From Adlercreutzia rubneri (GTDB lineage: Bacteria > Actinomycetota > Coriobacteriia > Coriobacteriales > Eggerthellaceae): a DNA stretch of 64,000 nt. The position numbers were made by a program, and so were the translations under genes. Each line of letters opens with the position of its first letter. Positions within the stretch are counted from its first letter, which is position 1. The stretch covers positions 33,890 to 97,889 of the forward strand of contig NZ_WPOO01000010.1 in the NCBI RefSeq assembly GCF_009755265.1, written 5' to 3'. The notes under the pieces are model-generated. The model was not told the origin of the DNA and searched no databases. It was given only the letters and a program-made list of their open reading frames with translations. Below are positions 42,697 through 52,192 of the stretch, in pieces.

Positions 42697-44881
42697 CGTC
42701 TGGCGCCTGTTCCGCTTCGATCTGGGCCGCTTGAAGGCCAACGTCATGTCCATCATCATCACGCTGGGCCTCGTTCTCGTGCCCTCGCTGTTCGCCTGGT
42801 ACAACATCATCGCCTGCTGGAACGTCTTCGACAACACGGGCAACCTCACGGTGGCCGTGGCCAACACCGACGAGGGCTACCAGAGCGACCTCATCCCGCT
42901 GCGCATCAACATCGGCGACCAGGTCGTCTCCGCCCTGCGGGCCAACGACCAGATAGACTGGCAGTTTACCGACGAGAATGACGCCATCGACGGCGCGAAG
43001 TCGGGGCGCTACTACGCCGCCGTGGTGATTCCGAAGAGCTTCAGCCGCGACATGCTCACCTTCTACACGGGCGACGCCGGCCATGCCGATATCGTCTACT
43101 ACGCCAACGAGAAGAAGAGCGCCATCGCGCCGAAGATCACCGACCAGGGAGCCGATTCGGTGTCCTACCAGGTGAACGCCGTGTTCGCCCAGACGCTCTC
43201 GGAGGTGTCGCTCTCGCTGGCCGAATCGCTTTCCAGCTTCGCCGACGAGGACGACTGGGACGGCCGCATCGCGGTGGTGGCCGACCATGTGCGCGAGATG
43301 GCCGACGCCTTCGACGACGCGTCCGGGGTGCTTTCGCTCTACGGCTCGCTGGCTCGCTCCTGCGAGGATCTCTCGCGCCATTCGGCCGACCTGGCCACCC
43401 AGGCCTCCACGGCCCTGGACGAGACGCTGTCCGCCGCGACGGGGCGGGCCGACGCGGTGCCGGCCACGGTGGACGCTCTGAAGGGCTCGGCGGATACGCT
43501 CAAGAGCTCGCTGGCCGACAGCGCCGCCGCCTTCGGGGCGGTATCCGATTCCGTCGACGCGCTGTTCGATGCGGCCTCCGGGGACAGTAAGGACATTGCC
43601 GGCGACTTGCGCGCCCAGGCCGACGCGCTTGCGTCCCATGCGACGGTGTACCGCCAGGTGGCCGACAGCTTGGAAGGCGCCGCTCCGTCGCTGCCCGAGA
43701 GCCTCCGGCCCCAAGTGACCGCCTTGGCCGGCCGCGCGAGGGCGGTGGCGTCCCAGGCGGATTCCATGGCCGCGAGCCTGCGGACGGCCGCCGATAAGCT
43801 GGAGGCGGGCGACACCGATCTTTCCGCCGAGCGCGATGCCGCGAAGGCCAAGGCGGCCGAGGCCGCCGCCTCCGTCAATTCCATCAAGGACGATTACGAG
43901 GCGCATGTGGCGCCGGGGCTCGCCTCGCTGGCAGAGCAGGCCGCCTCCATGGCCGATGCGCTCTCCGGCGTTTCCGACGACCTGAAGGGCGTCGGCGGCG
44001 AGCTGTCCTCCTCGGCCACCTCGGCGGCCGATGTCATGGCCGGCACCGCCGATAAGATCGCCGAGACCACCGAGAAGCTCAAAGGCGTCTCCTCGGGGCT
44101 GCGGGAGATGGCCTCCGATATCGACGGCGCCATCGCCTCGGGCGACCGCGACGCCCTGCGCGCGGTGCTCGGCTCCGACGTGTCGGCCCTTTCGAAGGCG
44201 CTGGCGAGCCCCGTGGGCGTCGAGCGCATCGCGGTCTTCCCGGTGGAGAACTTCGGCAGCGCCATGGCGCCGCTCTACACGACGCTGGCCCTCTTCATCG
44301 GGTCGCTTCTCATTCTCGTGGTGTTCAAGCCGAAGGCGGACCTACGCATCCAGAAGGAGGCGGGGCTTGTGAACCCGAAGCCGCGGCAGCTGTTCTTCGG
44401 CCGCTTCGCCGTCATGGCCGTGGTGTCGCTGGCCCAATCGACGGTCATGGCGCTGGGCAATCTGTTCTTCCTCGACGTGCAGGTGACCTCGCCATGGCTG
44501 TTCATGGTGTGCTTCTGGGGCGCGGGCCTTGTGTTCACGTTCATCATCTACGCGCTGGTGGTGTCCTTCGCCAACCTCGGCAAGGCCATCGCGGTGCTTC
44601 TGCTCATCGTGCAGGTGACCGGCTGCGGCGGCTCGTTCCCGCTGCAGATCATGCCCGATTTCGTGCAGGCCCTCTCTCCCTGGCTTCCCGCCACCCACGT
44701 GGTGAACGCCATGCGAAGCGCCATGATGGGCACCTACGGCGGCGACTTCTGGGCTCAGATGGGCGCACTCGCCCTGTTCCTCATCCCGGCGGCGCTCTTG
44801 GGCCTGGTGCTCCGCAAGCCCCTAGAGAAGTTCATGGAATGGTACGTGGAAAAGGTGGAGAGCTCGAAGCTCATCAGCTAG
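42689..44881 (+). CDS. YhgE/Pip family membrane protein 2
   Basis: This is the second YhgE/Pip protein, 730 residues, with the same VPSLFAWYNIIACWNVFDN N-terminal motif, a 450-residue coiled, Ala/Ser-rich outer region, and five C-terminal membrane segments ending at KPLEKFMEWYVEKVES. I start at ATG 42689, six bases after GGGGAGGAGG; the frame is open further upstream but has no signal there. It overlaps the first gene by eight bases, so the two are coupled and probably work as a pair. Type VII or lipid-related export has been suggested for such pairs elsewhere; nothing here decides it. Confidence 0.88.
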   Translation: MNNVWRLFRFDLGRLKANVMSIIITLGLVLVPSLFAWYNIIACWNVFDNTGNLTVAVANTDEGYQSDLIPLRINIGDQVVSALRANDQIDWQFTDENDAIDGAKSGRYYAAVVIPKSFSRDMLTFYTGDAGHADIVYYANEKKSAIAPKITDQGADSVSYQVNAVFAQTLSEVSLSLAESLSSFADEDDWDGRIAVVADHVREMADAFDDASGVLSLYGSLARSCEDLSRHSADLATQASTALDETLSAATGRADAVPATVDALKGSADTLKSSLADSAAAFGAVSDSVDALFDAASGDSKDIAGDLRAQADALASHATVYRQVADSLEGAAPSLPESLRPQVTALAGRARAVASQADSMAASLRTAADKLEAGDTDLSAERDAAKAKAAEAAASVNSIKDDYEAHVAPGLASLAEQAASMADALSGVSDDLKGVGGELSSSATSAADVMAGTADKIAETTEKLKGVSSGLREMASDIDGAIASGDRDALRAVLGSDVSALSKALASPVGVERIAVFPVENFGSAMAPLYTTLALFIGSLLILVVFKPKADLRIQKEAGLVNPKPRQLFFGRFAVMAVVSLAQSTVMALGNLFFLDVQVTSPWLFMVCFWGAGLVFTFIIYALVVSFANLGKAIAVLLLIVQVTGCGGSFPLQIMPDFVQALSPWLPATHVVNAMRSAMMGTYGGDFWAQMGALALFLIPAALLGLVLRKPLEKFMEWYVEKVESSKLIS

Positions 44882-45205
44882 CGCGCGCTGCGCGACCGAA
44901 GCGACCCCCATTCCTCATTCTTCCCTTTTTTGGCAGTGAATGCCACTTCGACCCCGAAATGGCAAGCCAAATGCCAGTTGAAGGGCGAAATGGTCGAAAA
45001 AACTCTGGTATGTCGCCGAAAAATCGACCATTTCGGGGTTGAAGTGGCATTTATCCCCGAAAATTGGAAAACGAGAGATGAGACGGTCTTGTTGAATACA
45101 GCTGGAACCCGGATAGGATGCCCTGGCAATGATAAGGCGGGATTGGAAATAACGGCGAGCGCACGGAGGGGCCACCCGACGTGCCGCCGATCAACGAGAG
45201 GAAAG
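44882..45205. other. Intergenic region with three-part element C
   Basis: There is no gene. Element C spans 44936-45053. The remaining bases show no promoter that I can support. Confidence 0.55.
44936..45053. repeat. Three-part interspersed element, locus C
   Basis: Copies lie at 44936-44964 (plus), 44967-44997 (plus, diverged) and 45025-45053 (minus). The outer copies are inverted and share the GCCACTTCGACCCCGAAATG core (with a G-T change in the third). Confidence 0.85.
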
Positions 45206-45652
45206 ATGGACGACATGGGCGAGCCATTGACCGACGAGCAGATTGCCGAAGAGGAGAAGTTTCTCGCGGGTTTGCCGCGGGTGAACCTGGGGGCGCTGTT
45301 TTTGGCGCCTGTGTGGGGGCCGGCCCATGGGATGTGGGCGGCGTTCCTCTTCTTCGTCGCGTGGCTGTTCGCGGACAACGTGATTTACGCGGCCACGGTG
45401 GAGCCGACGGTGATGAACGTGGTGCTGGCCGTGCTCATGGTCGCGGGCTTGGTGGCCGCTACCGTGGTGTTCGCCATTGTGGCCCAGCCTTTCGCGGCGC
45501 ACCGGACCGAGAACATGGGGGTGAGCCGCGAGACCTACCTGCGGCGGGAGCGCATCTGGGCCGTTGTTGGCGCGATCATCGCCGTGGCCATCGTGGCGTT
45601 TGCCACCTGGTACAATTTGGATCTGCGCCCGACGCTGGATACCTGGGCCTAA
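45206..45652 (+). CDS. Small membrane protein of unknown function upstream of the hydrogenase protease
   Basis: The 148-residue protein has four hydrophobic segments after a short acidic N-terminus (LTDEQIAEEEKFLAGLP). The motif RVNLGALFLAPVWGPAHGMW is recognisable as a recurring N.GA..L.P.WG..HG pattern of uncharacterised actinobacterial membrane proteins (from memory). I start at ATG 45206, after a GAGAGG box; longer frames run through repeat element C and are unlikely. Its TAA is followed directly by AAGGAGG and the protease gene nine bases later, so it is probably co-transcribed with hydrogenase maturation. Confidence 0.7.
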   Translation: MDDMGEPLTDEQIAEEEKFLAGLPRVNLGALFLAPVWGPAHGMWAAFLFFVAWLFADNVIYAATVEPTVMNVVLAVLMVAGLVAATVVFAIVAQPFAAHRTENMGVSRETYLRRERIWAVVGAIIAVAIVAFATWYNLDLRPTLDTWA

Positions 45653-45661
45653 GGAGGCAGC

Positions 45662-46162
45662 ATGGAAGCGAGCGAGCGCACGGCGGCGGTGTTCTTCGTC
45701 GGGAACCGGCTCATGCTGGACGACGGGGTGGGCCCGGCGGCCTACGACGAGATACTTGCCGGCTATGACATCCCCGAGAACGTGACGCTGGTGGACGTCG
45801 GCTGCATGTCGCTGGACATGCTGCCCTACGTGGAGCGTTGCGATGTCATCCTCACGGTGGACGCCGTGGACGGCACGGGCGACGCGCCGGGCACGGTGTA
45901 CCGTTTCGAGCCGGATGCCATGGCGCGCCACTCGGGCCCCGAGGCGTCGCTGCACGATTTGAAGCTCGTCGATTTGTTCGATGCCGCCTCGCTCATGGGA
46001 TACGAGGCCGAGGGCTTCTGCCTGGGCATGCAGGTGGGCAATCCCTCCCCGGAGCAGTTCGTTGTGGGGCTCACCCCCGAATGCGCCGCCGCCCTGCCCC
46101 TGCTGGTGGAAACCGTCGTGGCCGAGCTGCACCGCCGCGGCTTCCCCTTGCAGAAGAAATAG
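45662..46162 (+). CDS. Hydrogenase maturation protease (HyaD/HybD family)
   Basis: This endopeptidase removes the C-terminal extension of the hydrogenase large subunit once Ni is inserted. The 166 residues have the expected VFFVGNRLMLDDGVGPAAY motif with the first metal-binding acid, a central LTVDAVDGTGDAPG, and GLTPECAAALPLLVE near the end. The Shine-Dalgarno AAGGAGG lies eight bases before ATG 45662. It is 6.7 kb downstream of hydB, whose 20-residue tail after DPCTACAVH is its likely substrate. The separation by two Pip genes is unusual, since this gene is generally next to the structural genes. Confidence 0.88.
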   Translation: MEASERTAAVFFVGNRLMLDDGVGPAAYDEILAGYDIPENVTLVDVGCMSLDMLPYVERCDVILTVDAVDGTGDAPGTVYRFEPDAMARHSGPEASLHDLKLVDLFDAASLMGYEAEGFCLGMQVGNPSPEQFVVGLTPECAAALPLLVETVVAELHRRGFPLQKK

Positions 46163-46192
46163 AAGGGGCGACCAAGGTCGCCCCCTACGGGG
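46163..46192. repeat. GGGGCGACC palindrome, copy 5
   Basis: Core GGGGCGACCAAGGTCGCCCC at 46165-46184 with CCTACGGGGG on its right edge. It begins at the stop codon of the protease gene and lies in the convergent gap before nth. Confidence 0.85.
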
Positions 46193-46231
46193 GTAAGACG
46201 GCGACTATCCGCTATGGAAGGGGAAAGGGTC

Positions 46232-46894
46232 CTACCCCCACTGGCCTCGGGTGGGGCACAGATCGCCGACGATGCAGTCGGCGCAGCGGGGGTTGCGGGC
46301 GCGGCAGAACTCGCGGCCGAAATGCACCCACTGGTGGTTGATGAACAGCCACTGCTCGCGCGGGTACACCTTCAGAAGGATGTCCTCCACCTTCTGCGGC
46401 GTGTCAGCTGAGGGCCCGGCCAGCTTCAGCCGATGGGCGATGCGGAAGACGTGGGTGTCCACGGCGATGCCCTGGGGATCCTTGAAGGCCTCGCACATGA
46501 CGCAGTTGGCGGTCTTGCGGCCCACGCCGGGCAGCTTCTGCAGCTCATCCACGTCGGCGGGCACCTCACCGCCGAAATCCGCCGTCACCATTTGGGCGAG
46601 CGCCACGAGGTTCTTTGCCTTGCTCCGGAAGAACCCCAGCGAGTGGATGATCTCCGCCACTTCGTCGGAGGAGGCGGTCGCCATGGCCGCTGGGGTAGGG
46701 AAGGCCGCGAACAGGCGCGGCGTCACCTTGTTCACGGCGGCGTCGGTACACTGGGCCGACAGCACCACGGCCACGGTGAGCTCGAAGGGCGTGCGATAGT
46801 CCAGCGACGCTTTCCCAGGCCCGTAGTGCTCGAACATGCGCTCCTCGATGGCCGCCGCCCGCTCCCGCTTGCTCGCCAGGGATTCCCGTGCCAT
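46232..46894 (-). CDS. nth: Endonuclease III
   Basis: This is a bifunctional DNA glycosylase and AP lyase that removes oxidised pyrimidines. The 220 residues carry VVLSAQCTDAAVNKVTP, helix-hairpin-helix LPGVGRKTANCVM with the catalytic Lys, VDTHVFRIAHRL with the catalytic Asp, and the [4Fe-4S] ligands in CRARNPRCADCIVGDLC (C-x7-C-x2-C-x5-C as read). It is divergent from mfd across a 250-base gap and convergent with the protease gene. The ATG is preceded by AGGAGG on the minus strand. It contrasts with the cluster-free MutY-like protein at 31239. Confidence 0.95.
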   Translation of the reverse strand: MARESLASKRERAAAIEERMFEHYGPGKASLDYRTPFELTVAVVLSAQCTDAAVNKVTPRLFAAFPTPAAMATASSDEVAEIIHSLGFFRSKAKNLVALAQMVTADFGGEVPADVDELQKLPGVGRKTANCVMCEAFKDPQGIAVDTHVFRIAHRLKLAGPSADTPQKVEDILLKVYPREQWLFINHQWVHFGREFCRARNPRCADCIVGDLCPTRGQWG

Positions 46895-47146
46895 GCTGCC
46901 TCCTTACCTTTTGCGCCGGCCTGCGTCGGCGCTGTGTCGTTTTCGCTATTGTCGCACAGCGCGGGCTCCTTCTCGAGGAATAGTTAGGGGAATCGCGGCG
47001 GGACGGTTTACTTCTTTGCTACTATTGGCCCCCCGTTCGCGTCGCTGCACGCCCCAGTGCGCTACACTGTGCGAGGCGCTCATCCCGGGCGCCGACCGCC
47101 CGCTCGGGCGGCTTTTGCCGTTTGCCCTACTGGAAAAGAGACCACT

Positions 47147-50100
47147 GTGCTCATCGATTCGCTCGCCTTCACGCTGGAGAAATCCGGCTGTCTGGATACG
47201 TTCTGGGGAAAGCTCGATGCCGGCGAGGACGCCACCTTGGGCGTGGCCGCCTCGGCGCGGCCCTTCCTCGTGGCGGCCCGCTTCGCCCATGCGCCCCAGC
47301 CCACGCTCGTCGTCGTGGCCGGCGAGGACGCCGCCGTCGCCTTCGCCCGCAACGTGGCCGCCTATGTGGGGGAGGAGCGCGTGCTGCGCTTCCCGGAGCG
47401 CGCGGATTACCCCTTCGACCCCAAGCCGGCCGATCGCCGCGTCATCGCCCAGCGCATGGAGGCCGCCTGGGCGCTTAAGAGCGGCCGCGAAGTCGTGGTG
47501 GTGGCGAGCGCCCGGGCGCTGCTGTGCCTGTTGCCGCCGGTAGAGGCGAACGCTGCGCGGCCGATCGCGCTTACGGCCGGCGAGGAGCTTGAGGATATGG
47601 GCGTCGAGGGCGTCGAGGAGCTGGGCGACCTGCCCCGCGCCCTGGAGGCCGCCGGCTACGCCAACACCGGCGAGCTGGACGGTCCGGGCACCTTCGCCGT
47701 GCGCGGCGGCACCGTGGATGTGTTCCCCGGCAACCTGTCCTTTCCGGTGCGGCTCGACTTCTTCGGCGACGAGCTGGACGAGATCCGCCGCATTGTGCCC
47801 GCCACGGGGCAGACCATCTCTTCGCTACCCTCCGTGGAGGTTTACCCCGTCTCCGAGTTCCCCACCTCCCCCCGGGCGCTGGCCGACGCGCGGCGCGCCC
47901 TGGAGAAGCCGGCGCTCACTAACCCGGCTCTGCGCGATGTGTTGGAGAAACTCGAAGGGGGGCTGCGCTTCGACGGCGCCGATGTGGTGCTGCCGTTTCT
48001 GTACAAGAAGCCGGTGACGCTGGGCGCCTACGCCGGAGCGGGCACGTGCGCGGCCCTCATCGAGCCGCGTTCGCTCTTCGACGATGCGGCCCATGCGGCA
48101 GACGACATCGCCGAGCGCGCCCGGGGTACCAACATTGCGCTCGCGGGCCTGTTCGCCGAGCCGGCGGCGTTGGACTTCGGGGGCGAGGTGCGGGCCACTT
48201 ATGTCTCCATCATGCGGGTCGGCGGCGCGCTGGACGACGAGCTGCCGGTGAAGCGCGTCGATGTGGCCGGGATGCCCGACAAAATATTCGGCAAGCTGAA
48301 GAGCCTCGCCGCCGACCGTTACACCATCGTCTTCTCGGCCCCGAACTTGCGCGCCCGCGAGACCATGCGCCACGCCTTCGTCGACCACGGTATTCCCATC
48401 CAGATTGTGCAGCCAGAGCATTTGGACGATGGCGAGTCGCAACCCGAAAGCACAGAGGCCGACACCCCGGCTCAGGCCAAACGCCGCCTGCGGCGCGGGG
48501 TCGTCAACATCGTGGACAACGACATCCCGCTCGGCATGATCATCCCGAAGGCGCATCTCGCGCTGGTGTCGGCCGCCGACACCCAGGGCTCGCGCGCCGC
48601 CAGCCGCCGCGTGCGCTCCCGCGTGGATGCCACCGAGGTCACCTTCCCGTTCAAGCCCGGCGACTACGTGGTGCACGCGGCCCACGGCATCGCTTTTTTC
48701 CGCGATCTGGTGCGCCGCGAGGTGGACGGCACCGAGCGCGACTACCTGCAGCTGGAATACGCCGAGGGCGACAAGCTGTTCGTCCCCGTGGAGCAGCTCG
48801 ACCGCGTGACCCGTTACGTGGGGCCGGAAGGCGGCAGCCCCCGTCTTACCCGCCTGAACACGAGCGACTGGGCGCGGGCCATGAACCGCGCCCGCAAGGC
48901 CACCAAGAAGCTCGCCTTCGACCTCGTGGACGTCTACGCCCGCCGCGCCGCCACCCAGGGCTTCCGCTTCTCGCCGGACACCCCCTGGCAGCGCGAGATG
49001 GAGGAGGCCTTCCCCTACACCGAGACCCGCGACCAGCTCGCCGCCATCGCCGATGTGAAGCACGACATGGAATCGCCGCGACCGATGGACCGTCTCATCT
49101 GCGGAGACGTCGGCTTCGGCAAGACCGAGGTGGCCCTGCGCGCCGCCTTCAAGGCCACCCAGGACAGCAAGCAGGTGATGGTGCTCTGTCCGACCACCAT
49201 TCTGGCCCAGCAGCACTACACCTCCTTCAAGGACCGCTTCGACCCCTTCGACGTCACCGTGGAAGTGCTCTCGCGCTTCCGCACGCCCGAGCAGCAGAAA
49301 GCAGCGCTGGAGGGCTTCGCCAAAGGCGACGTGCAGGTGCTCGTGGGCACGCACCGGCTGCTCTCGCGCGACGTGAACCCGCACGATCTGGGGCTGGTCA
49401 TCATCGACGAGGAGCAGCGCTTCGGCGTGCAGCACAAAGAGCAGCTGAAGAACTTGCGCGAGTCCATCGACGTGCTGACGTTGTCGGCCACCCCCATCCC
49501 GCGCACCATGCAGATGTCGCTGTCGGGGGTGCGCGACATGTCGCTCATCCTAACGCCGCCCGACGAGCGGCGCCCCGTGGAGGTGCACGTGGGGGAGTGG
49601 GATCCCGACGTCGTATCGGCCGCCATCCGCTACGAGTTGGCGCGGGGCGGCCAGGTGTACTACGTGTCCAACCGCGTGCGCTCCATCGACGAGGCGGTCG
49701 ATCGCGTGCATGCCGCCGCCGGGGAGGCGCGGGTCGGCGTGGCCCACGGGCAGATGACCAAGGAGGAGCTGGAGCAGGTGATGGAGGAGTTCGCCGCCGG
49801 CGAGCTGGACGTGCTCGTGGCCACCACCATCATCGAGAGCGGCATCGACAACCCCCACACCAACACGCTCATCATCGAGGACGCCCAGCGTCTGGGCCTC
49901 GCCCAGATGTACCAGCTGAAGGGCCGCGTAGGCCGCTCGTCCACCCAGGCCTACGCCTACTTCATGTTCCCCGAGAACGTGCCTTTGACCGAAGAGGCCG
50001 CCGCGCGCCTCACCGCCATCAACGAGCATCAGGATTTGGGCAGCGGCATGCGCATCGCCATGCGCGATCTGGAGATTCGCGGGGCCGGCTCGATGCTCGG

Positions 50101-51022
50101 CGCCGAGCAGTCCGGCAATATGTCAGCCGTGGGCTTCGATCTGTTTGCCCAGATGCTCAACCAGGCCGTGAACGAGACGCGCGAGGGCGTGGGCGCCTCA
50201 GGCGAGCTGCCGCCGGCGCTTTCCGACATCACCGTGAACATCCCCGGTCACGCCTACCTGCCCGAGGAGTACATTCCCGACGCCGACGCCCGGGTGCTGT
50301 GGTACCGCAAGCTGGCTTCGGCTTCCACGGTGGAGGAAGTGGCCGCCCTCCGCGAGGATATGCTCGCCAAGGCCCCCGAGATGCCCGAGGCGGCGGCCAA
50401 CCTCTTCGAGCGCGCATGGCTGAAGGCCTTCGCCAACGAGCACGGGGTCAAGCTCATCTCCGTGGCGGCGGGCAAGCTCATCGTGGAGCCCATCGACATC
50501 CCCGCTGCTGCCATGAAGCCCCTGCGCCGCGCGGCCGGCCGCTACCAGACGGACAAGCGCAAACTGACGCTGCCGCTGCGCTACTTCTCGGAGGAGGAAC
50601 GCGACAACCTGCTTCCGGCTATCGTGCACTTCCTGGAGAAACTCTTCGGCGAGACCGACGCCGAAGAGGGGGCTCCTTTCGCGGAGATGGAGGGCGGCGC
50701 TTCCGGCTTTGCCTCCGATCCTGCCTCTTCTGTCCCCCGGGGTATCGCAACAGATCCCGCTGCGGGCGTTTCCAAAAATGCTCGGACAGGCTCTGCTAAG
50801 GCTGTTTCGCAAAATGCCCCGACCGATTCCCGCAGGGGCGGATCTCGGTCCGCCCTGGGCCAGGACACGGCCAAGGGCTCAGCGTCAGCCACTCCCGCTC
50901 CCACTCGCCCCACGGGGCGCAGCGAACGGCGCGCCAACAACCTCGCCAAGGGCGATGCCGCCCGCGAGCGTTTGGCCGCCAAGCGCGCCGCCCGTGCCGC
51001 CAAGCGCGAAGAAAGACGATAG
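47147..51022 (+). CDS. mfd: Transcription-repair coupling factor
   Basis: Mfd pushes stalled RNA polymerase off DNA and recruits UvrA. The 1291 residues hold the UvrB-like N-terminus (FPERADYPFDPKPADRRV), the polymerase-interaction domain (GDYVVHAAHGIAFFRDL), and the RecG-like translocase with ICGDVGFGKTEVALRA, the DEEQRFGV box, SATPIPRTMQMSLSG and GRVGRSSTQAYAYF, then the C-terminal TRCF domain. I start at GTG 47147 (VLIDSLAFTLEKSG); the frame upstream to 47057 looks non-coding. The last ~110 residues are a low-complexity, Ala/Arg-rich tail beyond the family end, and contain a GGGGCGACC-type palindrome at 50836-50855. A possible -10 TACACT is at 47063. Confidence 0.94.
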   Translation: MLIDSLAFTLEKSGCLDTFWGKLDAGEDATLGVAASARPFLVAARFAHAPQPTLVVVAGEDAAVAFARNVAAYVGEERVLRFPERADYPFDPKPADRRVIAQRMEAAWALKSGREVVVVASARALLCLLPPVEANAARPIALTAGEELEDMGVEGVEELGDLPRALEAAGYANTGELDGPGTFAVRGGTVDVFPGNLSFPVRLDFFGDELDEIRRIVPATGQTISSLPSVEVYPVSEFPTSPRALADARRALEKPALTNPALRDVLEKLEGGLRFDGADVVLPFLYKKPVTLGAYAGAGTCAALIEPRSLFDDAAHAADDIAERARGTNIALAGLFAEPAALDFGGEVRATYVSIMRVGGALDDELPVKRVDVAGMPDKIFGKLKSLAADRYTIVFSAPNLRARETMRHAFVDHGIPIQIVQPEHLDDGESQPESTEADTPAQAKRRLRRGVVNIVDNDIPLGMIIPKAHLALVSAADTQGSRAASRRVRSRVDATEVTFPFKPGDYVVHAAHGIAFFRDLVRREVDGTERDYLQLEYAEGDKLFVPVEQLDRVTRYVGPEGGSPRLTRLNTSDWARAMNRARKATKKLAFDLVDVYARRAATQGFRFSPDTPWQREMEEAFPYTETRDQLAAIADVKHDMESPRPMDRLICGDVGFGKTEVALRAAFKATQDSKQVMVLCPTTILAQQHYTSFKDRFDPFDVTVEVLSRFRTPEQQKAALEGFAKGDVQVLVGTHRLLSRDVNPHDLGLVIIDEEQRFGVQHKEQLKNLRESIDVLTLSATPIPRTMQMSLSGVRDMSLILTPPDERRPVEVHVGEWDPDVVSAAIRYELARGGQVYYVSNRVRSIDEAVDRVHAAAGEARVGVAHGQMTKEELEQVMEEFAAGELDVLVATTIIESGIDNPHTNTLIIEDAQRLGLAQMYQLKGRVGRSSTQAYAYFMFPENVPLTEEAAARLTAINEHQDLGSGMRIAMRDLEIRGAGSMLGAEQSGNMSAVGFDLFAQMLNQAVNETREGVGASGELPPALSDITVNIPGHAYLPEEYIPDADARVLWYRKLASASTVEEVAALREDMLAKAPEMPEAAANLFERAWLKAFANEHGVKLISVAAGKLIVEPIDIPAAAMKPLRRAAGRYQTDKRKLTLPLRYFSEEERDNLLPAIVHFLEKLFGETDAEEGAPFAEMEGGASGFASDPASSVPRGIATDPAAGVSKNARTGSAKAVSQNAPTDSRRGGSRSALGQDTAKGSASATPAPTRPTGRSERRANNLAKGDAARERLAAKRAARAAKREERR
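50836..50855. repeat. GGGGCGACC-type palindrome, copy 6 (inside mfd 3' end)
   Basis: GGGCGGATCTCGGTCCGCCC lies in the low-complexity tail of mfd. The stem carries paired changes (GGAT/GTCC region) relative to the other copies. Confidence 0.75.
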
Positions 51023-51172
51023 CCGCGCCGCCAAGTGCCAAGGGCGGCAGTAGGGAGGTCGCTTTGCCCGTAGCGGTCGAAGGTGCGTCCTCTCTGGCTC
51101 CTTGTGCATGGGATGGTGTATGCTGCCTCTGCGGCAACGGATTTCGATGGATTGCACGGAGGTGAGACGGCG

Positions 51173-52192
51173 GTGAACGCTTCTAAGGTCTTCTGGCGAG
51201 GGGTGGTATGTGCCCTGGCGGGTGCGACGCTGTGGGGATTCTCAGGAGCCTGTATCCAGTTTCTCGCGGAGAGTTACGAGGTAAGCTCCGCCTTCATCTC
51301 CGCCGTACGTGCCGGCGTGGCGGCCCTGCTGTTCGCCGTCTTCGTATTCGTTACGCGTCGCGAGGCTCTGCTCTCGCTGCTGGGGAGCCCCGCCGCCCGT
51401 CCGACGCTCGTTCTGTTCGGCGTGGGGCTGTACCTCTCGCAGATCACCTACGCGGTGTCGGTCGCCCTCACTAACGCCGGCACGGCCACGGTGCTCCAGG
51501 CCACCTGCACGGTGTTCGTCATGCTTATCACCTGCGCCCGAGCGCGCCGTCTGCCGCGCGTCGCCGACTTTGTCGGGCTGATGTGCGCGATGGCCGCCGC
51601 GACGCTCATCGCCACCCAGGGAGACTGGGGCGTCATCGTGCTGCCGGTGGCGGGCTTGGCTTGGGGCATTGCCAACGCCTTGTCCGAGACGCTCTACATC
51701 ATGGCGCCCCAACGGCTCTACGGCCGATGGGATCGCCCCACCGTCATCGCCTGCGGGATGGTCATTAGCGGTATTGTCGCCATTCTCGTGTGGCTCATCG
51801 GAGAGGCGATCGTTTCGCTGCTCGCCGCCCCTTCTGTCGCCCTCGGCGCTGCGGGCTCGATTCTCGCCGACCTTTTCGGCACCGCCGGCAGTCTCGTTCC
51901 CGACATGGACGCTACAGGCTGGCTCGCTCTTGTCGGTGGCGTGGGCGTTCTGGGTACCTTTGCTGCTTTCGGGCTGTTCCTCTACGGCGTGTCGCTCGTG
52001 GGCTCGGTGAAGGGGAGCCTTCTGGGCGTGGCTGAGCCGGCCGGTGCCATGGTCATCGCTGCCTTGTGGCTGCACACTCCGTTCTCTGCCTGGGATTGGA
52101 TCGGCCTTGTCCTCATGGCCGCCATGATCGCCCTCGTCTCCCTCTCCGGGCAGAATTCCGAAGGCAAAAGGAAGCGCTCAGGCGCCCGCTAA
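51173..52192 (+). CDS. EamA/DMT-family transporter
   Basis: This is a drug/metabolite-transporter-superfamily permease of 339 residues with ten predicted helices in two EamA repeats (about 10-150 and 165-320). Typical elements are GATLWGFSGACIQFLAE in helix 1 and GSLLGVAEPAGAMVIAALWL near the end. I start at GTG 51173, seven bases after GGAGGTGA; the upstream ATG at 51083 has no such signal. Substrates of the family include amino acids, sugars and nucleotides, and none can be chosen here. It stands alone after mfd. Confidence 0.88.
   Translation: MNASKVFWRGVVCALAGATLWGFSGACIQFLAESYEVSSAFISAVRAGVAALLFAVFVFVTRREALLSLLGSPAARPTLVLFGVGLYLSQITYAVSVALTNAGTATVLQATCTVFVMLITCARARRLPRVADFVGLMCAMAAATLIATQGDWGVIVLPVAGLAWGIANALSETLYIMAPQRLYGRWDRPTVIACGMVISGIVAILVWLIGEAIVSLLAAPSVALGAAGSILADLFGTAGSLVPDMDATGWLALVGGVGVLGTFAAFGLFLYGVSLVGSVKGSLLGVAEPAGAMVIAALWLHTPFSAWDWIGLVLMAAMIALVSLSGQNSEGKRKRSGAR

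Noticed and set aside
44930..45205. N-terminal extension of the small membrane protein (45206) through repeat element C
   Set aside because: The extension is encoded by an interspersed repeat also found at two non-coding loci, and a ribosome binding site lies before ATG 45206.
51083..51172. Upstream ATG for the EamA transporter
   Set aside because: GTG 51173 follows GGAGGTGA and leads straight into helix 1. The extra 30 residues have no support.
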